Shown: positions 1-7,708 of the stretch, in pieces
Layout of the letters: every line of letters begins with the position of its first letter
How positions within the stretch are numbered: position 1 is the stretch's first letter
Source of the DNA: CAZVWJ01 sp964631325
GTDB lineage: Bacteria > T1Sed10-126
Direction of reading: 5' to 3'
Assembly: GCA_964631325.1 (NCBI GenBank)
Contig: CAZVWJ010000027.1
Location: 1-31,943, forward strand
Length of the DNA: 31,943 nt
The notes under the pieces: model-generated
Database searches by the model: none
Told to the model about the DNA's origin: nothing
Seen by the model: only the letters and a program-made list of their open reading frames with translations
Position numbers and translations under genes: made by a program

Positions 1-34
1 AATAGGGTGCCTCGATTGAAGGCTGTCCTTCGGA

Positions 35-73
35 CGGATAATTCACGACAGTTACACTGTCGCGAATTATCCG
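35..73. repeat. near-perfect 18-bp inverted repeat (hairpin)
   Basis: The arms 35-52 and 56-73 pair over 18 bp with a single A/C mismatch (45/63) around a 3-base loop. The element lies about 100 bases downstream of the stop codon of the minus-strand MetE-like gene. No T-run follows on either strand, so a classical intrinsic terminator is not supported. A palindromic repeat or RNA-processing hairpin is equally possible. A smaller hairpin (GTCC-TTC-GGAC) lies just to its left at about 25-35. Confidence 0.6.
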
Positions 74-172
74 GGTTAGGTCACGCGAACGCGCTATTAT
101 TAGGGCAAAGACCCCATACAAGAGAGGGTTATTTCTATTTATTCCCCATCTAAGACTTCTCCCGCCTAACAG

Positions 173-1165
173 CTATTTTCGCAGTTGGCGGGTGGCTTCG
201 GCCAGCACTTCCATTTTTCCGTACGCTTCGTCCACGGTACGAGTCTTCAGTCCACAATCCGGACTGATCCACAGGGCCGGACGATCCATAATTTCCAGGG
301 CTGATTTAATCCGGTCCTTAACTACCGTCTTCTTTTCAATCCGGTGATCGTGGACATCTACCGCTCCAAACGAAAGATCCTTAGTAAACGGATCCTCGCC
401 AAATAAATCGAGCAGATACAGTTCGCTGTTGGAAAATTCCAGGTCAAAATTATCAACCGGAATCTCTAACATTTCCGGATAAATTTCCGCAAATTCTCCG
501 TAACAAATATGGGAAATAAAATAAGCGTCCTGGCCTTCAACAACTTCACCCACTACTTCCTTAACCAGACCCATCTCATCGTGGCGAACGGAACAGGCCG
601 GTTCGTCGATCTGAATTATTTTACAGCCGGCGTCAATTAGCGCTTCCACTTCTTTACGGATAGCTTCTGCAAAAGCCCGGGCCGTTTCAGCGCGAGATGA
701 ATAATACTCGTTAAACGTCCAGTCCATCATCGTATAAGGGCCGGTCAACATTCCTTTAACCGGTTTGTCGGCATAATCACGGGCGAACTTCCACCAGTCG
801 GCCGTAATTGGTTCGGACCAGACGATTTCATCAGTAACAATAGGTTTCCGATAATAACGATTGCCGTAGGAACGAACCAGTCCACCAATTTCAAAACCGG
901 CTAAATTTTCAGCAAAATAAGTAGCCATATCACCGCGATATTGTTCACCGTCAACGTAAACGTCATAACCCAGTTCTTCCTGCTTATCCAGCCAGAAACG
1001 AGTAGTCTCCCGGGCTTTCGCGTCCAGCTTCTCCCGGGAAAGTTCCCCTTCACGATTCTGTTTCCGGGCTTCCTTTAGTTCCGGTGGTTTGGGAAAGCTC
1101 CCCACCGTAGTCAAGGGTAAGTCCGGCAATTCAATTCCCAAATTTTCTAATTTTTCACGGCTCAT
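173..1165 (-). CDS. core (single-domain) MetE-like methionine synthase, zinc site intact
   Basis: The 330-residue protein corresponds to the C-terminal catalytic barrel of cobalamin-independent methionine synthase (full MetE is about 750 residues). The expected zinc ligands are visible: His219 and Cys221 in HICYG, Glu243 in DLEFS and Cys304 in SPDCG. The homocysteine-contacting motif QIDEPA is at about 185-190. Such core proteins methylate homocysteine; in characterised core families the methyl donor is a methyl-corrinoid rather than folate. The donor here is unknown. The ATG lies 2 bases after the stop of the upstream paralogue, with an AGGAGG inside that gene's end, so the two are almost certainly co-transcribed and translationally coupled. 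Family assignment is confident; the exact donor is inference. Confidence 0.85.
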   Translation of the reverse strand: MSREKLENLGIELPDLPLTTVGSFPKPPELKEARKQNREGELSREKLDAKARETTRFWLDKQEELGYDVYVDGEQYRGDMATYFAENLAGFEIGGLVRSYGNRYYRKPIVTDEIVWSEPITADWWKFARDYADKPVKGMLTGPYTMMDWTFNEYYSSRAETARAFAEAIRKEVEALIDAGCKIIQIDEPACSVRHDEMGLVKEVVGEVVEGQDAYFISHICYGEFAEIYPEMLEIPVDNFDLEFSNSELYLLDLFGEDPFTKDLSFGAVDVHDHRIEKKTVVKDRIKSALEIMDRPALWISPDCGLKTRTVDEAYGKMEVLAEATRQLRK

Positions 1166-1167
1166 TA

Positions 1168-2160
1168 TTAAACAGATACCTCCTGGAGTTGGTCACAAAT
1201 TTCAACCAACCTCTTAAGTTTTAATTGCGCTCTGTCCCGTGGAAGATAATCAAGACTTGAAGTGAATGAAATCGAATTCGTCCCCTCCGGCAACTCAGCA
1301 AGCAGGGGTGTCAATTCATCTACTACTTCATCAACCCCGGCGAGCTTGGTATTTCGTCCGTTCAAGATCCCAAAACTCATTCTCTTTTCAGTTCCTTGTT
1401 TCTTAATTACCTCCGGCAAATCCGGACTGTAAGAAAAGTCAAATAACAACATATCAGCATTTGAATGCTGAAACCGGTCATACAGAGGAACAGCATCGCC
1501 AAAATAAGTGGCAAGCCGTATCTGCATATCTTTGCTTGCCGGCTCCATAATTTTATCTAACAGTGGGAAGACCCAATCAGCCTCCTCAGTGTCCTGAAGA
1601 AGCATCGGAACTTCAAGCTGAAGGTGTTTCAACCCGGCCTTTCGAAGTGCTTCAACTTCTTCTCGAAGAACTTCGGCATAATCCTCGGCTAAGGACTGCT
1701 TGTGAGGATAAGAATTATCCTCAATATCTGAAAAATAAGCGAGGGTGTAGGGACCAGTGAGAATCATTTTTACCGGCCGGTCAGCAATCGAACTGGCGTA
1801 TTCGAACTCGTCAACCAGAAGCGGTTCAGTCCGGCTGAGCTTCTCCTTGATCAAGCCTTCGCGGACTAAGTAATTGGTGTCAAAATACCGGACCAGCCCG
1901 CCAACCTCCACTCCGGAAATTTTTCCACAGAGATGGGATATATGGTCATACCAACGGATCATACCGTCAGTAACTACGTCGAGACCGGCATCTTCCTGTT
2001 CTTCGATAAGTTCTTTAACGTAAGAGTCTACAACTTTCTCAAGTTCTTCCCGATCAATTTCACCGTGATCAAAATCGTGGTGAGCCCGACGAAGCCTTAA
2101 GTCCTCTGCTGATTCTCCAACCCGGGGATACATGCTGTGATTTTCCGCAATCAATTCCAC
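1168..2160 (-). CDS. MetE-like paralogue lacking the zinc ligands
   Basis: This 330-residue protein aligns along its whole length with the neighbouring core MetE: shared landmarks are GLVRYFDTNY, the LTGPYT segment and LQLEVP. The zinc ligands are replaced. The His and Cys positions read Ala217 and Tyr219, the Glu is Asp241, and the last Cys is Tyr305; DEP in the substrate motif is EVP. It therefore cannot be a zinc methyltransferase in the MetE manner. A likely role, by analogy with the zinc-free N-terminal half of full-length MetE, is a partner subunit or methyl-donor-binding subunit of the gene just downstream. The start is GTG, supported by AAGGAGG at 2170-2176 with a 9-base spacer. It is the first gene of the pair. 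Confidence 0.8.
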   Translation of the reverse strand: MELIAENHSMYPRVGESAEDLRLRRAHHDFDHGEIDREELEKVVDSYVKELIEEQEDAGLDVVTDGMIRWYDHISHLCGKISGVEVGGLVRYFDTNYLVREGLIKEKLSRTEPLLVDEFEYASSIADRPVKMILTGPYTLAYFSDIEDNSYPHKQSLAEDYAEVLREEVEALRKAGLKHLQLEVPMLLQDTEEADWVFPLLDKIMEPASKDMQIRLATYFGDAVPLYDRFQHSNADMLLFDFSYSPDLPEVIKKQGTEKRMSFGILNGRNTKLAGVDEVVDELTPLLAELPEGTNSISFTSSLDYLPRDRAQLKLKRLVEICDQLQEVSV

Positions 2161-2335
2161 TATTTAAAACCTCCTTAAAATAACTTCACTGTAGCTACCC
2201 AAAACCAAACAACTATAATTTTCCTACCCGTTCTACAAAAGCCCAAGATGGTATCTTTAATTCTTCGATAAGTCCAGCCAATTATTTTTTGGTTTGGAAC
2301 TTCAAAATACTTTTATCATTGTCGAAAACGTAAAA

Positions 2336-2350
2336 CCACGTATGACGTGG
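2336..2350. repeat. short perfect palindrome CCACGT-ATG-ACGTGG
   Basis: This perfect 6-bp inverted repeat with a 3-base centre lies about 175 bases upstream of the first MetE-like start codon. It could be an operator half-site pair or a small RNA hairpin. There is no further support. Confidence 0.35.
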
Positions 2351-2391
2351 CAAGCGTCCCAGAGCTTGACCGGCTCCTGAGATAGACCCTA

Positions 2392-2561
2392 TCCGAAAAG
2401 GGTCTAAAATCTCCTCCCTCTTGATGGGAAAGGACTAAGGTGGGGAGGAAAAGGTGTCATAAAGTTGGTTACGACGCCCAATACGTTTTATCCCCCTCAC
2501 CCTGGCCCTGTCCGTGCGCAGGGCAAGCCCTCTCCCACCAGGGGAAAGGGGACTTTTCGGA
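2392..2561. repeat. palindromic repeat element bounded by TCCGAAAAG / CTTTTCGGA
   Basis: The ends TCCGAAAAG (2392-2400) and CTTTTCGGA (2553-2561) are inverted. The inside holds modules seen elsewhere in the window: the hairpin CCCTG-N8-CAGGG (2506-2523) and the CTCTCCCACCAGGGGAAAG hairpin. The left end continues with 16 further bases shared with the copies at 13410-13434 and 14985-15009. No flanking target duplication is visible, so mobility is not shown here. Confidence 0.6.
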
Positions 2562-2589
2562 GAGAAACCAGGATAACGCGTACGCGTTG

Positions 2590-2668
2590 AATCCATTCTG
2601 AATTTGACGTTGATCCCCACTAAAGGTCAAAATCAAGCTGGATTCCGGGGTCGGGGCCCCGGAATGAC
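2590..2668 (+). repeat. 79-bp dispersed repeat, copy 1
   Basis: This stretch matches the reverse complement of 27563-27641 at about 71 of 79 positions by hand alignment. It ends in a GC-rich palindrome (GGATTCCGGGGTCGGGGCCCCGGAATGAC region). It sits about 30 bases from the stop of the AMMECR1 gene. Confidence 0.75.
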
Positions 2669-2697
2669 CACCGGAGAGATGACTGGCAAGGGCTGAA

Positions 2698-3225
2698 TTA
2701 TTCTTCGGTGAATTTTTCTACCGTAAATTTTTCATATTCGACTCCGGAAGCGTCCGGGGGTAGACCGGCTTTACGGTTCACCATTGAAAGTTGTTGTTCA
2801 ATGGTATCTATTCCCTCCAGGTCGGGAAGCAGCAACCCACGGGAACGACCTTTTTCAGCTATAACGCCGTATTTAGCCGGATCAAGATTACCTGGATCCT
2901 CTACCGGTTCCGGACGGCTCAGCAGGGAAACAGTGTAAGTCAGGACCGACAGTTCCGACTCCTCGACCGGAGGAAAACGAGGGTCACGGGAGGCAGAACC
3001 CACTGCATTACGAATAATTTCCAGGGCAATATTCTCCTGCGTAGGTAAAAAAGTACCTGTACACCCGCGTAGTTCTCCCTCTTTTTTCAGAGTCACAAAA
3101 ACCCCCTGCTGTTCCTCCAACAGACGCTCCGGCAAATTATCCGGGGGATCAATTACCGTGTTCTGCCGACAGAACGTCTCCACAGCCTGTCGCGCAAGGG
3201 TAAGAGAAGCAGTTTCTATATCCAT
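2698..3225 (-). CDS. AMMECR1 domain protein (AmrA type)
   Basis: The 175-residue protein has the AMMECR1 family landmarks: LRGCTG at about 53-58, the SASRDPRFPPV segment at about 78-88, and RGLLLPDLEG at about 128-137. It has the usual length of bacterial members, which often occur with a MEMO-domain protein and a radical SAM enzyme. Neither partner is in this window. The biochemical activity of the family is not firmly known. The gene starts 28 bases after the stop of the upstream diguanylate cyclase gene on the same strand, behind an AGAGGTG ribosome binding site, so the two probably share a transcript. Confidence 0.85.
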   Translation of the reverse strand: MDIETASLTLARQAVETFCRQNTVIDPPDNLPERLLEEQQGVFVTLKKEGELRGCTGTFLPTQENIALEIIRNAVGSASRDPRFPPVEESELSVLTYTVSLLSRPEPVEDPGNLDPAKYGVIAEKGRSRGLLLPDLEGIDTIEQQLSMVNRKAGLPPDASGVEYEKFTVEKFTEE

Positions 3226-3253
3226 AAAATTTCACCTCTTAAGAAATTTAAAA

Positions 3254-4510
3254 TCACGCCGGTTCAACTCGATTGCGCCCTGCATTTTTAGCCCTGTAAA
3301 GAGCTTGATCCGCGGTTTTGACGAGAGTTCCCGGCTCTTTATCCGGACCGGGAATCAGTGTGTGTGCTCCGACACTAACCGTAACAAAATCAGCGATTGG
3401 TGAAGAAGGATGTTCGATTTCAGCCTCTTTAACTGCCTGACGGATATTTTCAGCGACGGTTTTGGCCCCCTCCATCGGAGTTGCAGGCAAAATAGCTGCA
3501 AATTCTTCTCCGCCGTACCGGGACGCTGTGTCCCCGGCTCGCCGCACGTTTTCTTTCAGCAAACCGGCAATCCGTTTTAAACAATCATCCCCCTCTACAT
3601 GGCCGTAGCTATCATTATATTGTTTAAAAAAATCAATATCGATGATTAACAGGGAGAGCGGCTTTTGAAGTCGACGACAACGATTCCACTCTTCGGAAAG
3701 TGCCCGTTCAAAGCCACGCCTGTTTAAAATCCCCGTTAACTCATCAAAAATTGCTTGTTCTTCCAACCGTTCATTCGCTTTCTTCAACTTGTTGCGAGCA
3801 ACCCGAAGCTCCTGCTCCAGCTTTTTTCTTCCATGAATATCCCTTATTATCGCCATTATGTACTCCCGTTTCCCAAACCCCACAGAAGTTAAACTAATTT
3901 CACCGGAAAAAGGAATCCCATCGGCTCGCTTGTGCGTCCATTCAAAAAATTTTTTTCCTTTTTCCCGGACCCGGGCAATTTTCTGTCGCAATTTCTTTCC
4001 GGATTTTTCCCCGTCTGACTGAAAAGACTGAGAGAAATCCACCAGCGTTTTACTAACTATTTCCTCCCTTGGACAACCAAAAACTTCTTCCGCAGTTGAA
4101 TTACATTCAATTATTCTTATTCCGTCCAGAATTAACATGGAATTAGGTGCCTGCCAGAAGATAGACTCATATTGATCTCTAAACTCACCAAATAAAAACT
4201 CACGGATGAAATTTAACCCCCGCCGGCCGTGAAAATTCTGAATCAAATTATCCCCCGCAGCAATTATAAACAACAGAGAGCCCACAGTTATCAACCCTAA
4301 GCTGCTTGTAAAAACAAGGGAGGAGAATAAGAGGTTAAAGGTAACGTTTAAGGTCAAGCCTCCAAAAGCTAAACATAGTAACCCCGCCCCACAAACCTGA
4401 TAGTAAAATTTACGCGCGAAGGGAAAATCACGCCTATATATCTGGTACAAACTTATCCCGAAGAACAATCCGGTTAAAATCCAATTAAACAACAAAAAAT
4501 ATACCAGCAA
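3254..4510 (-). CDS. membrane PAS-GGDEF diguanylate cyclase
   Basis: The 418-residue protein begins with about three hydrophobic membrane segments (residues about 3-90). These are followed by a PAS sensor domain (about 110-225), a short coiled linker (about 228-255) and a GGDEF domain. The active site reads GGEEF (333-337). The inhibitory-site RxxD (RAGD, 324-327) lies exactly five residues before it, so this should be an active, product-inhibited maker of c-di-GMP from two GTP. The start is TTG, as no ATG lies further upstream in frame; the ribosome binding site is weak. The gene is divergent from the SdhA-like gene and is followed by the AMMECR1 gene after 28 bases. The PAS ligand is unknown. 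Confidence 0.88.
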   Translation of the reverse strand: MLVYFLLFNWILTGLFFGISLYQIYRRDFPFARKFYYQVCGAGLLCLAFGGLTLNVTFNLLFSSLVFTSSLGLITVGSLLFIIAAGDNLIQNFHGRRGLNFIREFLFGEFRDQYESIFWQAPNSMLILDGIRIIECNSTAEEVFGCPREEIVSKTLVDFSQSFQSDGEKSGKKLRQKIARVREKGKKFFEWTHKRADGIPFSGEISLTSVGFGKREYIMAIIRDIHGRKKLEQELRVARNKLKKANERLEEQAIFDELTGILNRRGFERALSEEWNRCRRLQKPLSLLIIDIDFFKQYNDSYGHVEGDDCLKRIAGLLKENVRRAGDTASRYGGEEFAAILPATPMEGAKTVAENIRQAVKEAEIEHPSSPIADFVTVSVGAHTLIPGPDKEPGTLVKTADQALYRAKNAGRNRVEPA

Positions 4511-4558
4511 AGTGAACCCCCACCCAACTTGATTAGAAGACTCTATTAAAATACTTAC

Positions 4559-4590
4559 ATTTCCTCCGAAAAATATTTTCCGGAGGAAAT
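4559..4590. repeat. perfect 10-bp inverted repeat between divergent genes
   Basis: The arms ATTTCCTCCG (4559-4568) and CGGAGGAAAT (4581-4590) pair perfectly, and the AT-rich centre can extend the stem with one bulged C. It lies in the 229-bp gap between the diguanylate cyclase start (4510) and the SdhA-like start (4740). It has no T-run, so an operator or a leader hairpin is more likely than a terminator. One arm looks like a ribosome binding site (GGAGG) and would be hidden in the stem. Confidence 0.55.
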
Positions 4591-4739
4591 TTATTATAAA
4601 TTAGTACCACAGCCTCTGGAAAGAGTGTAGATTCTACTTCCCTATTTTTTAGCTCAAATTGTTATTATTATTACCCCGAATTGAAGATAGAAATTAGATT
4701 GTTTTTAACCAATCCGGAGACACCGACGGGTGAAATAAA

Positions 4740-6443
4740 TTGGAAACCGAAGTGATCAGCACAGATATATTAATTGTTGGTGGAGGCGGAGCTGGTTTGC
4801 AAGCAGCCCTAACCGCCCGAAAAAACAAAGCTGGTTCGATAACTATCCTATCCAAAGTACCCATTTTACGGAGTCCCACCGTAGTAGCCCGGGGGGGGAT
4901 TGGAGCAGCCCTGGGCAACGAGGAAAAGGATTTTCCCACCTCGCACGTTGAAGATACAATAGCCGCCGGCGAGGGATTAAGTGACCGAAATGCGGTTGAA
5001 ACACTCTGTGAGCAGGCACCCGAAGCAATTAAGAAATTGGCTCACCGTGGTGTTCCTTTTACCTTGAATTCTCAGGCTAACCTTGCTCAGCGAGAATTTG
5101 CAGGTCACAAAAACAAGTCCGGTCAGCCGGTAAAAAGAGCCTGCTATGCCGCTGACCGAACCGGCCAGCTCCTTCTTCATACTCTTCACGATTTACTGCT
5201 CCAGACACAAACCAAACTTCACGAAGAACATTTTGCCTTACGCTTACTCTCCGAAGACCAACGGATAAAAGGAGTGTCAGCACTTGATATCAAAAACGGG
5301 ATTCTGAAATTTTTTCGCGCTAACCACACCTTACTCGCCACCGGGGGGCTGGGCCAGATGTATGAATTTACTACTAATCCCTTGCCCAGCACCGGAGATG
5401 GGCCGGCAATGGTTGCCGCAGCGGGATTTCCCCTGCAGGACATGGAATTTATTCAATTCCATCCCACCGCTCTTAAAAACACCGGCATCCTGATTACGGA
5501 GGCCAGCCGGAGCCTTGGAGGTAAATTATTTAACGCCAAAAAACAAAGATTTATGAAAAAATACGCTCCCGAGGACCTGGAGCTGGCTCCCAGGGATGTA
5601 GTCAGCCAGGCAATCGACCGGGAAATAAAAGGTGGAAGGGGGATAAAGGGAAAAGACTACGTTCATTTGGATTTAAGCGGACTGGAACCGGGAATACTAA
5701 AAAACGAACTACCGGAAATTCAAAAAACCGCCCGTATTTACCTGAGCATTGATCCGCTGGAAACTCCTCTGCCCGTCAAACCGGCGGTTCATTACTTGAT
5801 GGGGGGGATCCCGACTAATCTCCGGGGGCAGGTCCTCAACGAGTCAAATCAACCGGTTGAAGGACTTTATGCTGCCGGAGAATGTGCCTGTGTATCAATC
5901 CACGGTGCAAACCGGCTGGGCACCAACTCCCTTGCTGAAATAATTGTAATGGGGAAAAACTCCGGCCGAAACATGGCTACCGGCTCTACCAAAAATTCAC
6001 CGGCGAAAATAACTAAAAAAGAAATAGACAATGACCTCCAAATTATCTCTCGCCTGCAAAAAAACGACGGCAATATCTCAGTTGATGAACTCCGTGAAAA
6101 ACTACAGAACGCGATGTCTGTTCGAGCCGGTATAGTACGCAGCGGCGAGGGGCTCCGGGATGGACTAAAAAGGATTACCCGGTTGAAAAATCAGTTTCAA
6201 AACGTTGAAATAAAAACAGATTCAAACAACTACAATCTCGAACTGATCCGAGCTTTTGAAGTTAAAAACATGCTTGGCTTAGCGGAGATAATTTTAAAAA
6301 GTGGTCTGCGGCGAAAGGAAAGCAGGGGGGCTCATTTTCGGAGTGACTACCCTGAAAAAGACGAAAAAAACTGGCGGTTTCACACCCTTGCCGTTTCCCA
6401 GAAAAACAAACTTAATATCTCTCAGAAAAGTGTCCACAAATGA
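4740..6443 (+). CDS. succinate dehydrogenase/fumarate reductase flavoprotein subunit
   Basis: This 567-residue FAD enzyme interconverts succinate and fumarate. The FAD dinucleotide fold is at the N-terminus (ILIVGGGGAG). The catalytic landmarks of SdhA/FrdA are in place: FHPT, the Arg of APRDVV, the HYLMGGI histidine, and GECACVSIHGANRLGTNS with its arginine. The histidine that binds FAD covalently in SdhA is replaced by Pro46 (RSPTVVARGG), so the flavin is probably bound non-covalently. MGG rather than the corresponding NadB sequence argues against L-aspartate oxidase. The start is TTG; an in-frame stop lies 6 bases upstream. Its last 4 bases overlap the ATG of the iron-sulfur subunit. The direction of catalysis in vivo is unknown. 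Confidence 0.88.
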   Translation: METEVISTDILIVGGGGAGLQAALTARKNKAGSITILSKVPILRSPTVVARGGIGAALGNEEKDFPTSHVEDTIAAGEGLSDRNAVETLCEQAPEAIKKLAHRGVPFTLNSQANLAQREFAGHKNKSGQPVKRACYAADRTGQLLLHTLHDLLLQTQTKLHEEHFALRLLSEDQRIKGVSALDIKNGILKFFRANHTLLATGGLGQMYEFTTNPLPSTGDGPAMVAAAGFPLQDMEFIQFHPTALKNTGILITEASRSLGGKLFNAKKQRFMKKYAPEDLELAPRDVVSQAIDREIKGGRGIKGKDYVHLDLSGLEPGILKNELPEIQKTARIYLSIDPLETPLPVKPAVHYLMGGIPTNLRGQVLNESNQPVEGLYAAGECACVSIHGANRLGTNSLAEIIVMGKNSGRNMATGSTKNSPAKITKKEIDNDLQIISRLQKNDGNISVDELREKLQNAMSVRAGIVRSGEGLRDGLKRITRLKNQFQNVEIKTDSNNYNLELIRAFEVKNMLGLAEIILKSGLRRKESRGAHFRSDYPEKDEKNWRFHTLAVSQKNKLNISQKSVHK

Positions 6444-7135
6444 ACAACAAACAAAAATACAGAATCGAACTGGAAATTCTCAGGCAGAATCCGACCGAAG
6501 GTATTACCCCCTACTGGCAAAAATTCGAGGTAAAAACAACAAAGGACCAACGTATTTTGGATCTTTTACTTAAAATCCGCCGAACCAGGGCTCCCGGTTT
6601 AGGCTTTCGAGCCAGTTGTAAAAGCGGGCAATGCGGAGCTGACGCCATGAATATCAACGGGGAAAACAGACTTGCCTGCCAGACGTTACTTTCGGATTTG
6701 GGAACCCCAAATCGCGTAACTATCAGGCCGCTAAACGGCTACCAGGTGGAAAAAGATTTAATCGTCAATCTCGACAAAATCAAGGAAGCCGGAGCCGAAG
6801 CACGGCCCACAAACGGAACGGTAGAAGAAAAAAATACCACGGCCAAAAACTTCAACCGGGCCCGGGAGGCAGCAATCTGCAATCTCTGTGGAATCTGCGA
6901 TTCAGCCTGCCCCGTAACCTGGGAAAATGAAAATTTTCCCGGCCCGGCCAAACTACTAAAATATTACCGCTACTTTCAGGTGGCAACGGAAAAACAACAA
7001 AAAACAGCCCGGGCCGAATTAAATCAAAAATCAAGTATATGGAGCTGTGAAACTGATTACAACTGTCTGGAAGCCTGTCCGCGCGAAATAAATATAACGG
7101 CCATAATTAGCCGGCTCAAAGGGGAAGTCGTATAA
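6440..7135 (+). CDS. succinate dehydrogenase/fumarate reductase iron-sulfur subunit
   Basis: The 231-residue protein has the complete SdhB/FrdB cluster set. The [2Fe-2S] ligands are Cys60, Cys65, Asp68 and Cys80 (Asp in the third place as in E. coli SdhB). The four cysteines of CNLCGICDSACP (147, 150, 153, 157) and Cys203, 209 and 213 serve the [4Fe-4S] and [3Fe-4S] clusters. It passes electrons between the flavoprotein and a partner. The start ATG overlaps the flavoprotein stop as ATGA, implying coupled synthesis. No SdhC/D membrane anchor and no CCG-domain subunit follows: the next gene is convergent, 2 bases away. The electron partner is therefore not identified in this window. Confidence 0.9.
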   Translation: MNNKQKYRIELEILRQNPTEGITPYWQKFEVKTTKDQRILDLLLKIRRTRAPGLGFRASCKSGQCGADAMNINGENRLACQTLLSDLGTPNRVTIRPLNGYQVEKDLIVNLDKIKEAGAEARPTNGTVEEKNTTAKNFNRAREAAICNLCGICDSACPVTWENENFPGPAKLLKYYRYFQVATEKQQKTARAELNQKSSIWSCETDYNCLEACPREINITAIISRLKGEVV

Positions 7136-7137
7136 AG

Positions 7138-7662
7138 TTAAAGCCTGATAAGATTTTTCGACAAACCGTCAATATTTAGCAATTGATAAAACAGATTAAT
7201 ATCCTCCCCAAACTCTCGGGCACGAGCTTCCCCGAGCTGCCCGAGCAAAGCAACCTGGCGGTGCTGTGCTTCTTGCAGCAGAGGTCTGTATTCCTCACGC
7301 CCAACCTCCAACTGGACGATGGCGTGTTTTTCCAGAGAAATCATCACCCAGAGGAGAATCTCCGGCTGCGAGGGCTGCCGGTCGAAAAAACGGCTATGAA
7401 TTGATTTCATCAGTTCAATCCAGTGTTCCCGCTGGCTTAATTCCAGGGTAAGCTGTTTATCGGAAAGCTCTTTAACCACATCCAACGGTAAATTTACCAT
7501 CGAAAACAAATCCGGTTTCGTGTCCGGAGAAAGCACCTGGAGAGAACGGTAATTATCAAACTGCCGGCGTCCCTCTAACTGAAAATACTCTGACAGAACC
7601 TGTTTCTCATTCTGAGTCAAAGGTTGTTCCCGCAAAGGATCAGAATCAAGCTCAAGATTCAA
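7138..7662 (-). CDS. uncharacterised protein, about 174 residues
   Basis: I do not recognise this protein. It appears mainly helical, soluble and rich in Leu, Gln and Glu, with no signal peptide, membrane segment or obvious catalytic motif. The frame is open from TTG at 7671, but AAGGAG lies only one base from that codon. The next TTG, at 7662, has a spacer of about 9 bases and is the better start. It follows the 514-residue anchored protein on the same strand after a gap of about 40 bases, so the two probably form an operon. Its stop codon is 2 bases from the stop of the convergent iron-sulfur gene. Confidence 0.7.
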   Translation of the reverse strand: MNLELDSDPLREQPLTQNEKQVLSEYFQLEGRRQFDNYRSLQVLSPDTKPDLFSMVNLPLDVVKELSDKQLTLELSQREHWIELMKSIHSRFFDRQPSQPEILLWVMISLEKHAIVQLEVGREEYRPLLQEAQHRQVALLGQLGEARAREFGEDINLFYQLLNIDGLSKNLIRL

Positions 7663-7708
7663 ATATACCAAACTCCTTAAAATCTACTGTTTTTATCAGA
7701 TTTTATTT

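Larger units (their letters stand above)
2161..2697. other. 537-bp intergenic region filled with repeats
   Basis: This gap lies upstream of the MetE-like pair and downstream of the AMMECR1 gene. It contains a 6-bp palindromic hairpin at 2336-2350, a repeat cluster with CTTTTCGGA-type ends (2392-2561) and one copy of the 79-bp dispersed repeat (2590-2668). I looked for a SAM or cobalamin riboswitch ahead of the pair and saw no B12 box or S-box core. Short open frames here are repeat sequence, not genes. Confidence 0.7.

Noticed and set aside
2161..2400. Possible SAM or cobalamin riboswitch upstream of the MetE-like pair
   Set aside because: I looked for the S-box core and the B12 box on the minus strand and found neither; only a short palindrome is present.
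2435..2620. Open frame of about 61 residues on the minus strand
   Set aside because: It is made entirely of repeat sequence with no ribosome binding site, and similar frames appear wherever the repeats occur.
4740..6443. L-aspartate oxidase (NadB) as identity of the flavoprotein
   Set aside because: The HYLMGG motif, the SdhA-type AADRTG segment and the coupled three-cluster iron-sulfur subunit fit SdhA/FrdA.
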